From Methylopila sp. 73B (GTDB lineage: Bacteria > Pseudomonadota > Alphaproteobacteria > Rhizobiales > Methylopilaceae): DNA of 64,000 nucleotides. Location of the stretch: positions 2,976,001 through 3,040,000 of the forward strand of contig NZ_JAFV01000001.1 in the NCBI RefSeq assembly GCF_000526315.1. The letters run 5' to 3'. Under the pieces are notes generated by a model. It saw only the letters and a program-made list of their open reading frames with translations. It was not told where the DNA came from and made no database searches. Both the position numbers and the translations under genes were made by a program. Each line of letters starts with the position of its first letter. The first letter of the stretch is position 1. Positions 18,335 to 27,215 of this stretch are shown one piece after another.

Positions 18335-20377
18335 ATGATCGCCAACGCCGACGCGCTGCTCAAGCCGCTCACCATCAAGGGCCTGACCATCCGCAACCGC
18401 GTGATGTCGACGAGCCATGCGCCCGGCTACGGCCAGGACGGCAAGCCGCAGGAGCGCTACCAGCTCTATCACGCGGAAAAGGCCAAGGGCGGCATCGGGC
18501 TCACCATGTTCGGCGGCTCGTCCTCGGTCGCGCTCGACAGCCCGGCCGCGCCCTGGAACCAGATCTCGGTCGCCGACGACAGCGTCGTGCCATTTTTCCA
18601 GCAGTTCGCCGACCGCGTGCACGCGCACGGCGCCAAGCTGATGATCCAGCTCACCCACATGGGCCGGCGCACCAAGTACGACACCGAGAACTGGTTCCCG
18701 ACGCTCTCCGCCTCCGCGATGCGCGAGCCGGCCTCCCGCACCATCCCCAAGGCGATGGAGCAGGAGGATATCGACCGCGTGGTCCGCGATTTCGCCGCCG
18801 CCGCGCGCCGCTGCAAGGAGGGCGGACTGGACGGCTGCGAGGTCTCGGCCGCCCACGGGCACCTGATCGACCAGTTCTGGTCGCCGGGCGTGAACCGGCG
18901 CAGCGACAAATACGGCGGCTCGCTCGAGAACCGCATGCGTTTCGGCATCGAGGTGCTGGAGGCCATGCGCGCCGAAGTCGGCGACGACTACGTCATCGGC
19001 ATCCGCATGTCGGGCGACGAGATGATCGCGGACGGCCTCTCCCACGAGGACTGCCTGACGATCGCGAGCGAGTACGCCCGGCGCGGGCTCGTCGACTTCC
19101 TCAACATCCTCGGCGGCCAGGCGCGCGACCACATCGCCCACGCCATCTCGCTGCCGAACATGAGCTTTCCCGTCGCGCCCTTCCTGTTCCTGCCCTCGGC
19201 CGTCAAGCGCGAGGTGGATGTGGCCGTGTTCCACGCCCAGCGCGTCACCGACCTCGCCACCGCCGCCCGCGCGGTCTCGGAGGGCCACGTCGACATGGTC
19301 GCGATGACCCGCGCCCACATCGCCGATCCGCACCTCGTCAAGAAGCTCTCGGAAGGGCGTGCGGACGACATCCGCCAGTGCGTCGGCGCGGGCTACTGCA
19401 TCGACCGCATCTACGTCGGCGGCGACGCGCTCTGCATCCAGAACGCGGCGACGGGACGCGAGGCGACCATGCCGCACGTCATCGCCAAGGCCGACGTGCG
19501 CCGGAAGGTGGTCGTGGTCGGCGCCGGGCCGGCCGGCCTCGAGGCTGCGCGCGTGGCCGCCGAGCGCGGGCACCACGTCGTTCTGTTCGAGAAGGAGCCG
19601 CTCGCCGGCGGCCAGATCGGAATCGCGGCCAAGGCCGGCTGGCGCGAGGCGCTGTCCGGCGTCACGCGCTGGCTGGTCGGCCAGGTGACCAAGCTCGGCG
19701 TCGACCTGCGGTTCGGGACGGCCGCGACCGAGGCGGCGATCTTGGCGGAAAATCCCGACGTGGTGATCGTCGCGACCGGCGGCCTGCCGTCGCGCGGTGC
19801 CGCCAAGGGCGCGGCGGAGCACGCCGTAACCACCTGGGACGTGCTGACCGGCGCGGTCGAACCGACCGGGTCGGTGCTGCTTTACGATGAGATGGGCCAG
19901 CACAACGCCGCCTCGACCGCGGAGCTGCTGGCGAAGCGCGGCTGCCTCGTCGAGCTCGCGACCCACGACCGCATGGTCGGCGAGGAACTCGGCGCGACGA
20001 ACCAGCCGGTCCACCTGCGCGAGCTCTACAAGCTCGGCGTGATCCTGACGCCGAACATGGAGCTGATCGAGATCTACCCGGAAGGCAACCGCCTGGTGGC
20101 CGCGCTGCGCAACACCATGACGGACGCCGAGGAGGAGCGCGTGGTCGACCGCGTGGTCGTCGAGCACGGAACATTGCCGGTGGACGCGCTTTTCTTCGGC
20201 CTCAAGAACGGTTCGGTGAACCAGGGCGTGCTCGACCAGGCCGCGATCGTGCGCGGCGAGCCGCAGCCCTACGACCTCACCAAGGGCTATGCGCTCTACC
20301 GCGTCGGCGACGCGGTCGCGGGCCGCAACATCCACGCCGCGATCTACGACGCGCTGCGGCTGTGCAAGGACCTGTGA
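18335..20377 (+). CDS. dgcA: Dimethylglycine demethylase, DgcA subunit
   Basis: 680-residue old-yellow-enzyme/trimethylamine-dehydrogenase-like flavoprotein. It has an N-terminal FMN TIM barrel (residues 5-350), four clustered cysteines for 4Fe-4S after it (CVGAGYCIDRIYVGGDALC, about 350-368) and a C-terminal dinucleotide-binding domain (VVVVGAGPAGLEAARVAAERG). It removes a methyl group from dimethylglycine to give sarcosine. The gene order dgcA-dgcB-etfA-etfB matches the Pseudomonas betaine locus. ATGs at 18335 and 18338 are adjacent; the first was taken. Confidence 0.9.
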   Translation: MIANADALLKPLTIKGLTIRNRVMSTSHAPGYGQDGKPQERYQLYHAEKAKGGIGLTMFGGSSSVALDSPAAPWNQISVADDSVVPFFQQFADRVHAHGAKLMIQLTHMGRRTKYDTENWFPTLSASAMREPASRTIPKAMEQEDIDRVVRDFAAAARRCKEGGLDGCEVSAAHGHLIDQFWSPGVNRRSDKYGGSLENRMRFGIEVLEAMRAEVGDDYVIGIRMSGDEMIADGLSHEDCLTIASEYARRGLVDFLNILGGQARDHIAHAISLPNMSFPVAPFLFLPSAVKREVDVAVFHAQRVTDLATAARAVSEGHVDMVAMTRAHIADPHLVKKLSEGRADDIRQCVGAGYCIDRIYVGGDALCIQNAATGREATMPHVIAKADVRRKVVVVGAGPAGLEAARVAAERGHHVVLFEKEPLAGGQIGIAAKAGWREALSGVTRWLVGQVTKLGVDLRFGTAATEAAILAENPDVVIVATGGLPSRGAAKGAAEHAVTTWDVLTGAVEPTGSVLLYDEMGQHNAASTAELLAKRGCLVELATHDRMVGEELGATNQPVHLRELYKLGVILTPNMELIEIYPEGNRLVAALRNTMTDAEEERVVDRVVVEHGTLPVDALFFGLKNGSVNQGVLDQAAIVRGEPQPYDLTKGYALYRVGDAVAGRNIHAAIYDALRLCKDL

Positions 20378-20454
20378 GCGCCATGGCGCGCGGAAGCGGA
20401 ACGACCGCCATCATGGCCGCAGCGCCGGGCGCCGGGCGCCTGACGCGCGCTTCT

Positions 20455-20593
20455 TCCCCCCTCCCCCTTGCGGGGAAGGGCCGGGGGTGGGGGTGGTCCA
20501 GAACCCGGCGCATCGGGTGGGGCGCATGGCCCCGACGGCTCGCCGCATCCTGCGCCACCCCCACCCTTACCCTCCCCGCAGGGGGGAGGGAGG
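20455..20593. repeat. Intergenic repeat, CCCTCCCCCTTGCGGGG family, copy 1
   Basis: Inverted arms rich in CCCCTCCCCC-TTGC-GGGGA and GGGGGTGGGGGTGG, from about 20455-20500 and 20556-20593, lie in the dgcA-dgcB gap. The same family recurs at 61044-61198. The gap of 280 bases holds nothing else I can support. Confidence 0.7.
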
Positions 20594-20657
20594 CGGCGAC
20601 GTCGCGCTCGTCTGGCGAGGCCGTCGCTCGCGTCGGCTTGGATCGCGGCGAACGGCC

Positions 20658-22541
20658 ATGACCTACGCCCTCCCCGCCCTGGTCGTCGCCATGGTCGCGC
20701 TCGCGACCGTACAGACGCTCAGGCGCGCGGCGTGGTGGCGGCTCGGCGCCGCGGCCCCGGTCGCGTGGGGGCCGGGGCTGCTGGCGCTGCCGAAGCGCTA
20801 CCTCGTCGACGTGCACCACGTGGTCGCCCGCGACGCTTACGCCTCGCGCATGCACGCGGTGGTCGCCGGCGGGCTTATCGTCGCCACGCTGCTCGCCGCG
20901 CTCGCCCTCCTGCCGCCGCTGGGCGGCAGCCGCATCTACTGGGCCGTGGTCACGCTCGCGTTCGGCGTGACGGCCGTGGGCTCGGTGCTGGTCGGCGCGC
21001 GGCGCTACCCGAAAAAGCCGAAGCGGCTCTCGGGCGGCGGGTTCCAGATCCTGCCGTTCCTGCTGCTGGCCTACGCCTTCGGCGGCCTCGCCGCGGCGCT
21101 GCCGCTCGCCTTCGGCGTCGAGTCCGCACCGGCGCTCGTCTCCGCCGTCGCGCTCGCGGCGGGCGGCGGCCTCGGCCTCGCCTACGAGGTCCGCAGCGGC
21201 CCCATGCGCCATGCGGTCGCCGGCGCGCTGCACCTGATCGCGCATCCGCGACCGCGCCGCTTCGACGGCGGCGCGCCGGACGCCGCGCTCGCCCCCCTCG
21301 ACCTCGACGCCCCGCGCCTCGGCGTGGAGACCCCGGCCGACCTCGCCTGGAACCGGCTGCTCAGCTTCGACGCCTGCATCCAATGCGGCCGCTGCGAGAG
21401 CGCCTGCCCGGCCTTCGCCGCCGGCCAGCCGTTGAATCCGAAGCGCCTGATCCAGGACCTCGTCGCCGCCGGAACCGCCGACGAACGCGCCTACGCCGGC
21501 AGCCCCTACCCCAACGCCCGCAAGACCGCGGCGCCCGCCGAGCCGTTGTTCCGCATCATCGGGCCCGACGCCCGCATCCACCCCGACACGCTGTGGTCCT
21601 GCACGACATGCCGCGCCTGCGTGGAGGAGTGCCCGATGATGATCGAGCACGTCGACGCCATCGTCGCGCTGCGCCGGCATCAGACGCTGGAGCTCGGCGC
21701 CCTCCCGCCAAAGGCCGCCGCCCCGCTCGACAACCTGCGCGGCGCGGAAGAACCCGGCGGCCGGCCGCTCGCCGCCCGCGTGGACTTCGCGGCGGGCGTT
21801 CCCCTGCCCGTCATAGGCGAGCGCGAGGTGGACGTGCTGCTGTGGCTCGGAGAAGGCGCCTACGACCTGCGCTACGGCCGCACGCTCCGGGCGCTGGCGA
21901 AGCTCCTGCACGCGGCGAAGGTCGACTTCGCGGTGCTGGGCGCGCAGGAGCGCGACACCGGCGACCTCGCCCGGCGCTTGGGCGACGAGGCTACCTACCA
22001 GACCCTCGCCCGCGCCAACGTCGCGACGCTGGCGCGGCATCGGTTCAAGCGGATCGTGACCTCCGACCCGCACGCGCTCCACGCGCTGCGCAACGAGTAC
22101 AGGGCCTTCGGCGCATCCTATGAGGTCGTCCACCACACCGCCTTCCTGCTGCAGCTCGTCGAGCAGGGGCGGCTCGCGCCCGGCGCGCTCGGCGGGGCCA
22201 GCGTCACCTACCACGACCCCTGCTACCTCGGCCGCTACAACGGCGAGACGGAAGCGCCCCGCAAGCTGCTCGACCGCCTCGGCCTCGATCGCGTGGAGAT
22301 GGCCCGCCACGGCCGCCGGTCCATGTGCTGCGGCGGCGGCGGGGGGGCGCCGGTGAGCGACATCCCCGGCGACGCCCGCATTCCCGACATCCGCATGGCC
22401 CAGGCCGCGGAGACCGGCGCCGGGATCGTCGCGGTGGCGTGCCCCACCTGCACCGCGATGCTGGAAGGGGTCACGGGCCGGACGGCGGAGGTGAAGGACA
22501 TCGCCGAGCTGCTGCTCGCGGCCGTCGAGGCCGGCCGGTGA
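20658..22541 (+). CDS. dgcB: Dimethylglycine demethylase, DgcB iron-sulfur subunit
   Basis: 627-residue membrane Fe-S oxidoreductase. The N-terminal 180 residues hold about five hydrophobic segments. Two ferredoxin-type 4Fe-4S clusters follow (CIQCGRCESACP and CTTCRACVEECP). The C-terminus has CCG-domain motifs (YHDPCYLGRYNG, MCCGGGGG), as in GlpC/HdrD. It accepts electrons from DgcA/ETF and delivers them to the quinone pool. ATG 20658 follows a repeat-filled gap. Its stop overlaps the etfA GTG. Confidence 0.9.
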   Translation: MTYALPALVVAMVALATVQTLRRAAWWRLGAAAPVAWGPGLLALPKRYLVDVHHVVARDAYASRMHAVVAGGLIVATLLAALALLPPLGGSRIYWAVVTLAFGVTAVGSVLVGARRYPKKPKRLSGGGFQILPFLLLAYAFGGLAAALPLAFGVESAPALVSAVALAAGGGLGLAYEVRSGPMRHAVAGALHLIAHPRPRRFDGGAPDAALAPLDLDAPRLGVETPADLAWNRLLSFDACIQCGRCESACPAFAAGQPLNPKRLIQDLVAAGTADERAYAGSPYPNARKTAAPAEPLFRIIGPDARIHPDTLWSCTTCRACVEECPMMIEHVDAIVALRRHQTLELGALPPKAAAPLDNLRGAEEPGGRPLAARVDFAAGVPLPVIGEREVDVLLWLGEGAYDLRYGRTLRALAKLLHAAKVDFAVLGAQERDTGDLARRLGDEATYQTLARANVATLARHRFKRIVTSDPHALHALRNEYRAFGASYEVVHHTAFLLQLVEQGRLAPGALGGASVTYHDPCYLGRYNGETEAPRKLLDRLGLDRVEMARHGRRSMCCGGGGGAPVSDIPGDARIPDIRMAQAAETGAGIVAVACPTCTAMLEGVTGRTAEVKDIAELLLAAVEAGR

Positions 22542-23737
22542 CCCGCGCCCGCCGCGATCCGAGAGCCGAAAGGGCGGCCTCCGCACGCCCCGGCGCCGCC
22601 CGGCCGCGTTTCGACCTGTTCGCGCGCGACGCCGGCGGCCGCCCGCGGCGCGACCCGCGAACGGAGACCGTCGCGCAGCGCGTGGCCGGCCCCGCGCGCC
22701 TGCGGCTGGACCGCACCCAGACCGGCCGCGCGGTCGCGGCGCTCGCGCCGAGCCGCGCCGAACCCGCCGCCCCTCCCGCGCCGACGACCGTCGTCATGGA
22801 GGCCCCCGCGTTCCTCGTGGCGGTGGTCCCGGATCTTGCCGGCGGCCGGCTTTCGCCACACGACCGCCAGCTCTTCGGCGCCGCGCGCGTCCTCGCGGGC
22901 AAGGAGGGGGGCGTCGTCGCGCTCGCCGTCGAAGACTGCGTGGAGCTTGGAGCCGCCGGCGCCGACCGGACCGCCCGCGTCACCGGTCCAGACGGCTACG
23001 ATCCCGAGGCCCGCGCGGCGACGATCGCCAACGCGATGGAGGCCCTGAACCTCCGCCACGCGCTCTTTCCCGAGACGCCCGAGGGCGGCGATCTCGCCCG
23101 CCGCGTCGCCGTGCTCAGCGGCGAGGCGCTGTTCGCCGACGTCGAGATGGTCTCGGCCGCCGCGCTGATGCGGCCCGCGCGCGGCCGGCGGGTGGAGCAG
23201 CGGGCGGCGCCGGCGCGCCTGATCACGCTCGCGGCCGACGCGGTCGCGCCCTACGCCGGCGACCCGCGCGAGGCGCGCGACGAGCCGCTCGAGGCCTTCG
23301 CCGCGCCCGCCCGGGCGATCCTCTCCGCCGAACGCGTCCCGGCGGACCCCGCGCGCACCCCGCTCGCACTCGCCGACTTCGTGGTGTCCGCGGGGAACGG
23401 CGTCACCGATCTCGACGCCTTCCGCACGGCGGCCGCGGCGCTCGGCGGCACGCCAGGCGCGAGCCGCGTGCTGTGCGACGCCGGGCTGATGCCGCGGGAT
23501 CGCCAGGTCGGCGCCTCCGGCACTGTGCTCTCCGCCACGTGCTATCTCGCGCTCGGGATCGCGGGGGCGCCGCAGCACCTGCAGGGCGTCGCCGGCTGCG
23601 AGCACGTGGTCGCGGTCAACACCGACCTGCACGCCGCCATGGTGGAGCGCGCGGGCCTCGCCATCGTGCAGGACGCGCAGTTGGTGATGCCCGCGCTGCT
23701 CGCGGAGCTCGCGCGCGAGCGGGAGGAGACGGCGTGA
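22538..23737 (+). CDS. etfA: Electron transfer flavoprotein alpha subunit (betaine locus)
   Basis: 399-residue ETF alpha. The FAD-binding C-terminal domain contains LCDAGLMPRDRQVGASGTVL and the typical ALGIAGAPQHLQG motif. The start was set at GTG 22538 (GTGA overlap with dgcB): it gives an N-terminal RRDPRAERAA segment, which is what ETF alphas of betaine/dimethylglycine loci carry, whereas ATG 22796 would remove it. The first 85 residues are Arg/Ala/Pro-rich and beyond the housekeeping ETF length. Likely electron acceptor of DgcA. Confidence 0.88.
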   Translation: MTRARRDPRAERAASARPGAARPRFDLFARDAGGRPRRDPRTETVAQRVAGPARLRLDRTQTGRAVAALAPSRAEPAAPPAPTTVVMEAPAFLVAVVPDLAGGRLSPHDRQLFGAARVLAGKEGGVVALAVEDCVELGAAGADRTARVTGPDGYDPEARAATIANAMEALNLRHALFPETPEGGDLARRVAVLSGEALFADVEMVSAAALMRPARGRRVEQRAAPARLITLAADAVAPYAGDPREARDEPLEAFAAPARAILSAERVPADPARTPLALADFVVSAGNGVTDLDAFRTAAAALGGTPGASRVLCDAGLMPRDRQVGASGTVLSATCYLALGIAGAPQHLQGVAGCEHVVAVNTDLHAAMVERAGLAIVQDAQLVMPALLAELAREREETA

Positions 23738-24516
23738 AGGTCGCGATCCTCCTCTCCGCCGGGCGGCACCCGGTCTCGGGCCGCGGCGTGACGCCCCGGC
23801 TGGAAGCGCAGGCGATCCGGCTTGGCGAAGCCCTCGGCCCCGCGCGCGGCCTTCACGCCGGCCCCGACGCGGACGCCGCCGCCGAGGCGCTCGGCCGCGG
23901 TCTGTCCGAGATCGACCACGTGACCGTCGACGCCGGCGCCGACCCGGTCCCCGCGCTCGCCGCCGCCTTGCGCGTCTCCGCGCCGGACGTCGTGCTCGCC
24001 GGGCGGCGCGGCCAGGGCGGCGACGAAACGGGGCTCGTCCCCTACGCCCTCGCCCGCGCGCTCGGCGCGACGCTGGTCCCCGACGTGGTCGCGGTCCGGC
24101 CGGGCGACGCGGCGGGGACGCTGGAGGTCGAGCAGGCGCTGCCGAAGGGGGCCGCCCGCCACGTCGTCGTGCGGCTGCCCGTGGTCCTCACCGTGCACCC
24201 GGCGGCGCCCGAGCCGCGTCCTTACGCCTTCGGGCAGGCCCGCCGCGGCCGCGTCGTCCGGCTGGACGTGGCGGCCGAACCCGCCGCCGCTCCGGCGCCC
24301 GGCGTCGACGAGAAGCCCTACCGCGCGCGTCCGAAGATGATGCGCGGCGCGCCGGCGGGCGGCAGCGCCGCGGACCGCCTCAAGGCCGCTACCGGCGGCG
24401 GGGAGGCGGCGCAGGCGAATGTGATGGTGTCGCCCGAACCGCGGGAGGCGGCGCGCGCGATCCTCGCCTATCTCCGGCAGGTCGGCGTGTTCGCGCCGCC
24501 GCCCGGCGGCGGCTGA
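23734..24516 (+). CDS. etfB: Electron transfer flavoprotein beta subunit (betaine locus)
   Basis: 260-residue ETF beta of the specialised group found with dgcAB. AMP-binding region features include VVLAGRRGQGGDETGLVPYALA (seen in parts) and LPKGAARHVVVRLPVVLTVHP. GTG 23734 overlaps the etfA stop as GTGA, the third such junction in this operon. It lacks much of the canonical housekeeping beta-subunit signature, consistent with pathway-specific divergence. Closes the dgcA-dgcB-etfA-etfB unit. Confidence 0.85.
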   Translation: MKVAILLSAGRHPVSGRGVTPRLEAQAIRLGEALGPARGLHAGPDADAAAEALGRGLSEIDHVTVDAGADPVPALAAALRVSAPDVVLAGRRGQGGDETGLVPYALARALGATLVPDVVAVRPGDAAGTLEVEQALPKGAARHVVVRLPVVLTVHPAAPEPRPYAFGQARRGRVVRLDVAAEPAAAPAPGVDEKPYRARPKMMRGAPAGGSAADRLKAATGGGEAAQANVMVSPEPREAARAILAYLRQVGVFAPPPGGG

Positions 24517-24558
24517 CGCGTCAAGGACTTTCGTCCCGTCATTTCAGAGTTGAAGACC

Positions 24559-25062
24559 ATGGCAACGCCCGACGACCTGTTCGCCAAGCTTGCGGAACTC
24601 GGCCTCCCGACCGAGACGCGCACGCATGCGCCCGTGCTCACGGTCGAGGAGATGATGGCGGTCACCGGCGATCTGCCCGGCGCCCACACCAAGAACCTGT
24701 TTCTGCGGGACGGGAAGAAGACCTTCTTCCTCGTCACCCTGCGCCACGACCAGCCTCTGGACCTCAAGGCGCTCCGTGGCGTCATCGGCGCCCGCGGCGG
24801 CCTGTCCTTCGCGTCGGCGGAAGCGCTTGAGGAGCATCTCGGCGTCAGGAGCGGCGCGGTCTCGCCGTTCGCGGCGCTCAACGACGCCGGCGGCGCCGTG
24901 CGCGTCTGCCTCGAGGAGGCGCTGATGCGCGCCGGGACGATCAACGTGCACCCGCTGACCAACGACCGCACCACCGCCATCGCGCCCGCGGACCTCGTCC
25001 GCTTCCTGGCCGCGACCGGCCATGAGCCGCTGACCTTCAGCGTCGGCGCCGCCGAAGCCTGA
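24559..25062 (+). CDS. ProXp-ala/YbaK-like tRNA editing protein
   Basis: 167-residue freestanding editing domain (prolyl-tRNA synthetase-associated domain) that probably hydrolyses Ala-tRNAPro. THAPVLTVEEM (about 23-33) and the conserved lysine in GAHTKNLFLRDGKK are characteristic, as is VSPFAALND...VCLEEALM. ATG 24559 was chosen over an in-frame TTG nine bases earlier. It stands alone with short flanking gaps. The family call is sound; whether the substrate is Ala-tRNAPro or another mischarged tRNA cannot be read from sequence. Confidence 0.85.
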   Translation: MATPDDLFAKLAELGLPTETRTHAPVLTVEEMMAVTGDLPGAHTKNLFLRDGKKTFFLVTLRHDQPLDLKALRGVIGARGGLSFASAEALEEHLGVRSGAVSPFAALNDAGGAVRVCLEEALMRAGTINVHPLTNDRTTAIAPADLVRFLAATGHEPLTFSVGAAEA

Positions 25063-25149
25063 CGCGCCTGCGGGCGGGACAGCGTTCCCGCTGCGCGCTA
25101 GCTTTTGCCGCAGGCGCCGGCACAAGGCGTCGCAGGGAGGAGCAACGGA

Positions 25150-26040
25150 ATGAGCGTCATCGGGTTCATCGGGCTCGGCGCCATGGGCGGCGGCATGGCG
25201 GCGAATTTGGCGAAGGCGGGCCATGAGGTCCGCGCCTTCGATCTGTCGGACGAGGCGCTGGCGCGCGCCGAGGCCGCGGGCTGCCTCGGCGCGTCGTCCG
25301 CCTCTGACGCCGTGGCGGGGGCGGCGGCCGTCGTCACCATGCTGCCCGCCGGCTGGCACGTGGCCGAGGTCTACCGCGACGAGGTCTTCGGCGCGGCGGC
25401 CCCCGGCGCGCTGCTGATCGACTGCTCCACCATAGACGTCGCCACCGCCCGCGCCGTGGCGGAGGACGCCGGGACCTGCGGCTTCGCCATGGTCGACGCG
25501 CCCGTCTCCGGCGGCATCGCGGCCGCGAACGCCGGCACGCTCACCTTTATGGTCGGCGGAACCCTCGCCGCCTTCGAACGCGCGACGCCGATCCTCGAAG
25601 GCATGGGGCGGGCGGTGATCCGCGCAGGCGAGGCGGGCGCGGGCCAGGCCGCCAAGATCTGCAACAACATGCTGCTCGGCGCCACCATGGTCGCCACCTG
25701 CGAGACCTTCCTGCTGGCGGAGAAGCTCGGGCTCGATCCGGCCGTGTTCTACGAGATCTCCTCGAAGGCCTCCGGCCAGAGCTGGTCGATGACGAGCTAC
25801 TGTCCGGTGCCTGGCGTCGGCCCCGAGACGCCGGCGGACCGCGGCTACCAGGGCGGCTTCGCGGCGGCGCTGATGCTGAAAGACCTCAAGCTCGCCCTGG
25901 AAGCGGCGCAGGGAGCCGGCGCCAGCACGCCGATGGGAGCCGCGGCCGGCGCGCTCTACCAGGCGATGGCGAACGCCGGCGACGGACGCCGCGACTTTTC
26001 AGCGATGATCCGCTTCCTGGACGGCAAGACCGGCGCCTGA
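25150..26040 (+). CDS. 3-hydroxyisobutyrate dehydrogenase-family oxidoreductase
   Basis: 296-residue beta-hydroxyacid dehydrogenase. It has the NAD motif IGFIGLGAMGGGMAANL (residues 3-19), the substrate motif DAPVSGGIAAANAGTLTFMVGG, catalytic lysine in GAGQAAKICNNML and the C-terminal KDLKLAL. ATG 25150 has GGGAGG nine bases upstream. It could be MmsB of valine breakdown or a relative (tartronate semialdehyde reductase); no other valine genes are near. Its last 42 bases overlap the end of the convergent AraC gene. Confidence 0.85.
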   Translation: MSVIGFIGLGAMGGGMAANLAKAGHEVRAFDLSDEALARAEAAGCLGASSASDAVAGAAAVVTMLPAGWHVAEVYRDEVFGAAAPGALLIDCSTIDVATARAVAEDAGTCGFAMVDAPVSGGIAAANAGTLTFMVGGTLAAFERATPILEGMGRAVIRAGEAGAGQAAKICNNMLLGATMVATCETFLLAEKLGLDPAVFYEISSKASGQSWSMTSYCPVPGVGPETPADRGYQGGFAAALMLKDLKLALEAAQGAGASTPMGAAAGALYQAMANAGDGRRDFSAMIRFLDGKTGA

Positions 26041-26988
26041 CGCCGGCCGTCCGACCGGCCGGCGGCGCGTCTTGACGGCGCCGGTCGGGCTGCGGCCGAT
26101 CAGCCGGCGGAAGGTGCGGCCCATCGCGCCCGCGTCGGGAAACCCGGACAAGCGGGCGACTTCGGCGAGAGTCGCCTCCCCGTCCTGGATGAGCGCCTGC
26201 GCCCGCGCCAGCCGCTCGCGCAGGATGTAGCGGTAGGGCGTGACGCCGAAGGCGCCGCGAAAGGCGCGCACGAAGTAGCTCTCGCTCAGGCCGATGGCTT
26301 CGGCCATCGCGCGCAGGGTGAGGGGCTCCGTCAGGCGGGAAGCGACGAGCTCGCGCATCAGGCGGGCCTGGGCGGGGGTGAGCGACGCCGGCTTCCGCCG
26401 CTTTGACGTCGCCGTCACGCCCGCCGCCCGCAGGATGGCGAGCGCGACGCTTGCGAGAAACAGGGGGTCGGCGCTTTCGGTCTCGCTGGCGTCGTCGCAC
26501 AGGGCCGCGAACAAGCGGCGAATCTGCGGGCGGTCCTCGAGCGCGCCGATCGTGGGCGCGACGGCGAGCTCGGACAGCCGCTTCTGGAACATCCGCTCGG
26601 CCGCGTCGGGCGAGACCGAAACGCTGCGGGCGCGGTAAGCCCCGTCCCAGAGGATCCGGCTTACCTGGCCGGGCCCGTGGAGAACGAAGCCGTCGCTTGT
26701 GTGGACGGCGGGAGCGCCGTCGCCGGCGAAGGTCAGGCTGACGCCGGGCCGCGGCTCGAACACGCCGACATGCAGTCCGAAGACCGTGCGCGTAGCGGCG
26801 CCGCCTGCGTCATAGGCGTAGTCGACGAGGCTGACGCCGTCGACGTCGGACAGGAACCGGCTGACGCGATCCGGAGGAGAGCTCAGTTCGCCCTGCAGGC
26901 CGCCGTTCGCGTATCGCAACACCTCGTCTCCCGGACGCGCAGCGCCCCGGCGGCGCGATGCGTCGCCAGGGCGTCGGTGCGAAACCAC
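25999..26988 (-). CDS. AraC-family transcriptional regulator
   Basis: 329-residue regulator with a C-terminal AraC double HTH at about 205-310 (LRAMAEAIGLSESYFVRAFRGA, read in part, then LSGFPDAGAMGRTFRRLIGRSP). The N-terminal 180 residues are a beta-rich sensor of unknown ligand. The 3' end overlaps the convergent dehydrogenase gene by 42 bases. The ATG at 26986-26988 is the first in frame; a start nearer residue 25 is possible because the first 20 residues are Arg-rich and look non-conserved. Target genes are unknown. Confidence 0.8.
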   Translation of the reverse strand: MVSHRRPGDASRRRGAARPGDEVLRYANGGLQGELSSPPDRVSRFLSDVDGVSLVDYAYDAGGAATRTVFGLHVGVFEPRPGVSLTFAGDGAPAVHTSDGFVLHGPGQVSRILWDGAYRARSVSVSPDAAERMFQKRLSELAVAPTIGALEDRPQIRRLFAALCDDASETESADPLFLASVALAILRAAGVTATSKRRKPASLTPAQARLMRELVASRLTEPLTLRAMAEAIGLSESYFVRAFRGAFGVTPYRYILRERLARAQALIQDGEATLAEVARLSGFPDAGAMGRTFRRLIGRSPTGAVKTRRRPVGRPASGAGLAVQEADHR

Positions 26989-27026
26989 GAACCTTGGGGG
27001 AGGACGTCGTCCCGCGACGGGAGATC

Positions 27027-27215
27027 TTAGGTCAGGCCGCCGACGGCGCCGAGCAGGCCGCCCACCAGTCCTGACACCAGGCCGCCGACCTGGTCGATCG
27101 TTCCGGACACCGCGCCAAGTTCTGAGCTCAGGTCGAGGTCCAGAGAGAGCCCGCCGCCGACGTGATCAAGCTCAGCCGCGCTCAGCTCACGGATCGTCTC
27201 GTTGTTCTGAATCAT
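27027..27215 (-). CDS. Double-glycine-leader bacteriocin-like peptide precursor
   Basis: 62-residue peptide. The leader (residues 1-21) has the C39-peptidase recognition pattern IRELSAAELDHVGG ending in Gly-Gly; cleavage after residue 21 would free a 41-residue core. The core is acidic at its start (SLDLDLSSELG) and then very Gly/Val/Leu-rich with a repeated GGL pattern, like class II microcin or two-peptide bacteriocin cores with GxxxG motifs; it has no Cys. ATG 27213-27215 follows AAAGGGAAA on the minus strand. It is divergent from an HlyD adaptor and a C39-ABC exporter, which would cleave and secrete it. No immunity gene was recognised. Function as a toxin is inference. Confidence 0.75.
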   Translation of the reverse strand: MIQNNETIRELSAAELDHVGGGLSLDLDLSSELGAVSGTIDQVGGLVSGLVGGLLGAVGGLT

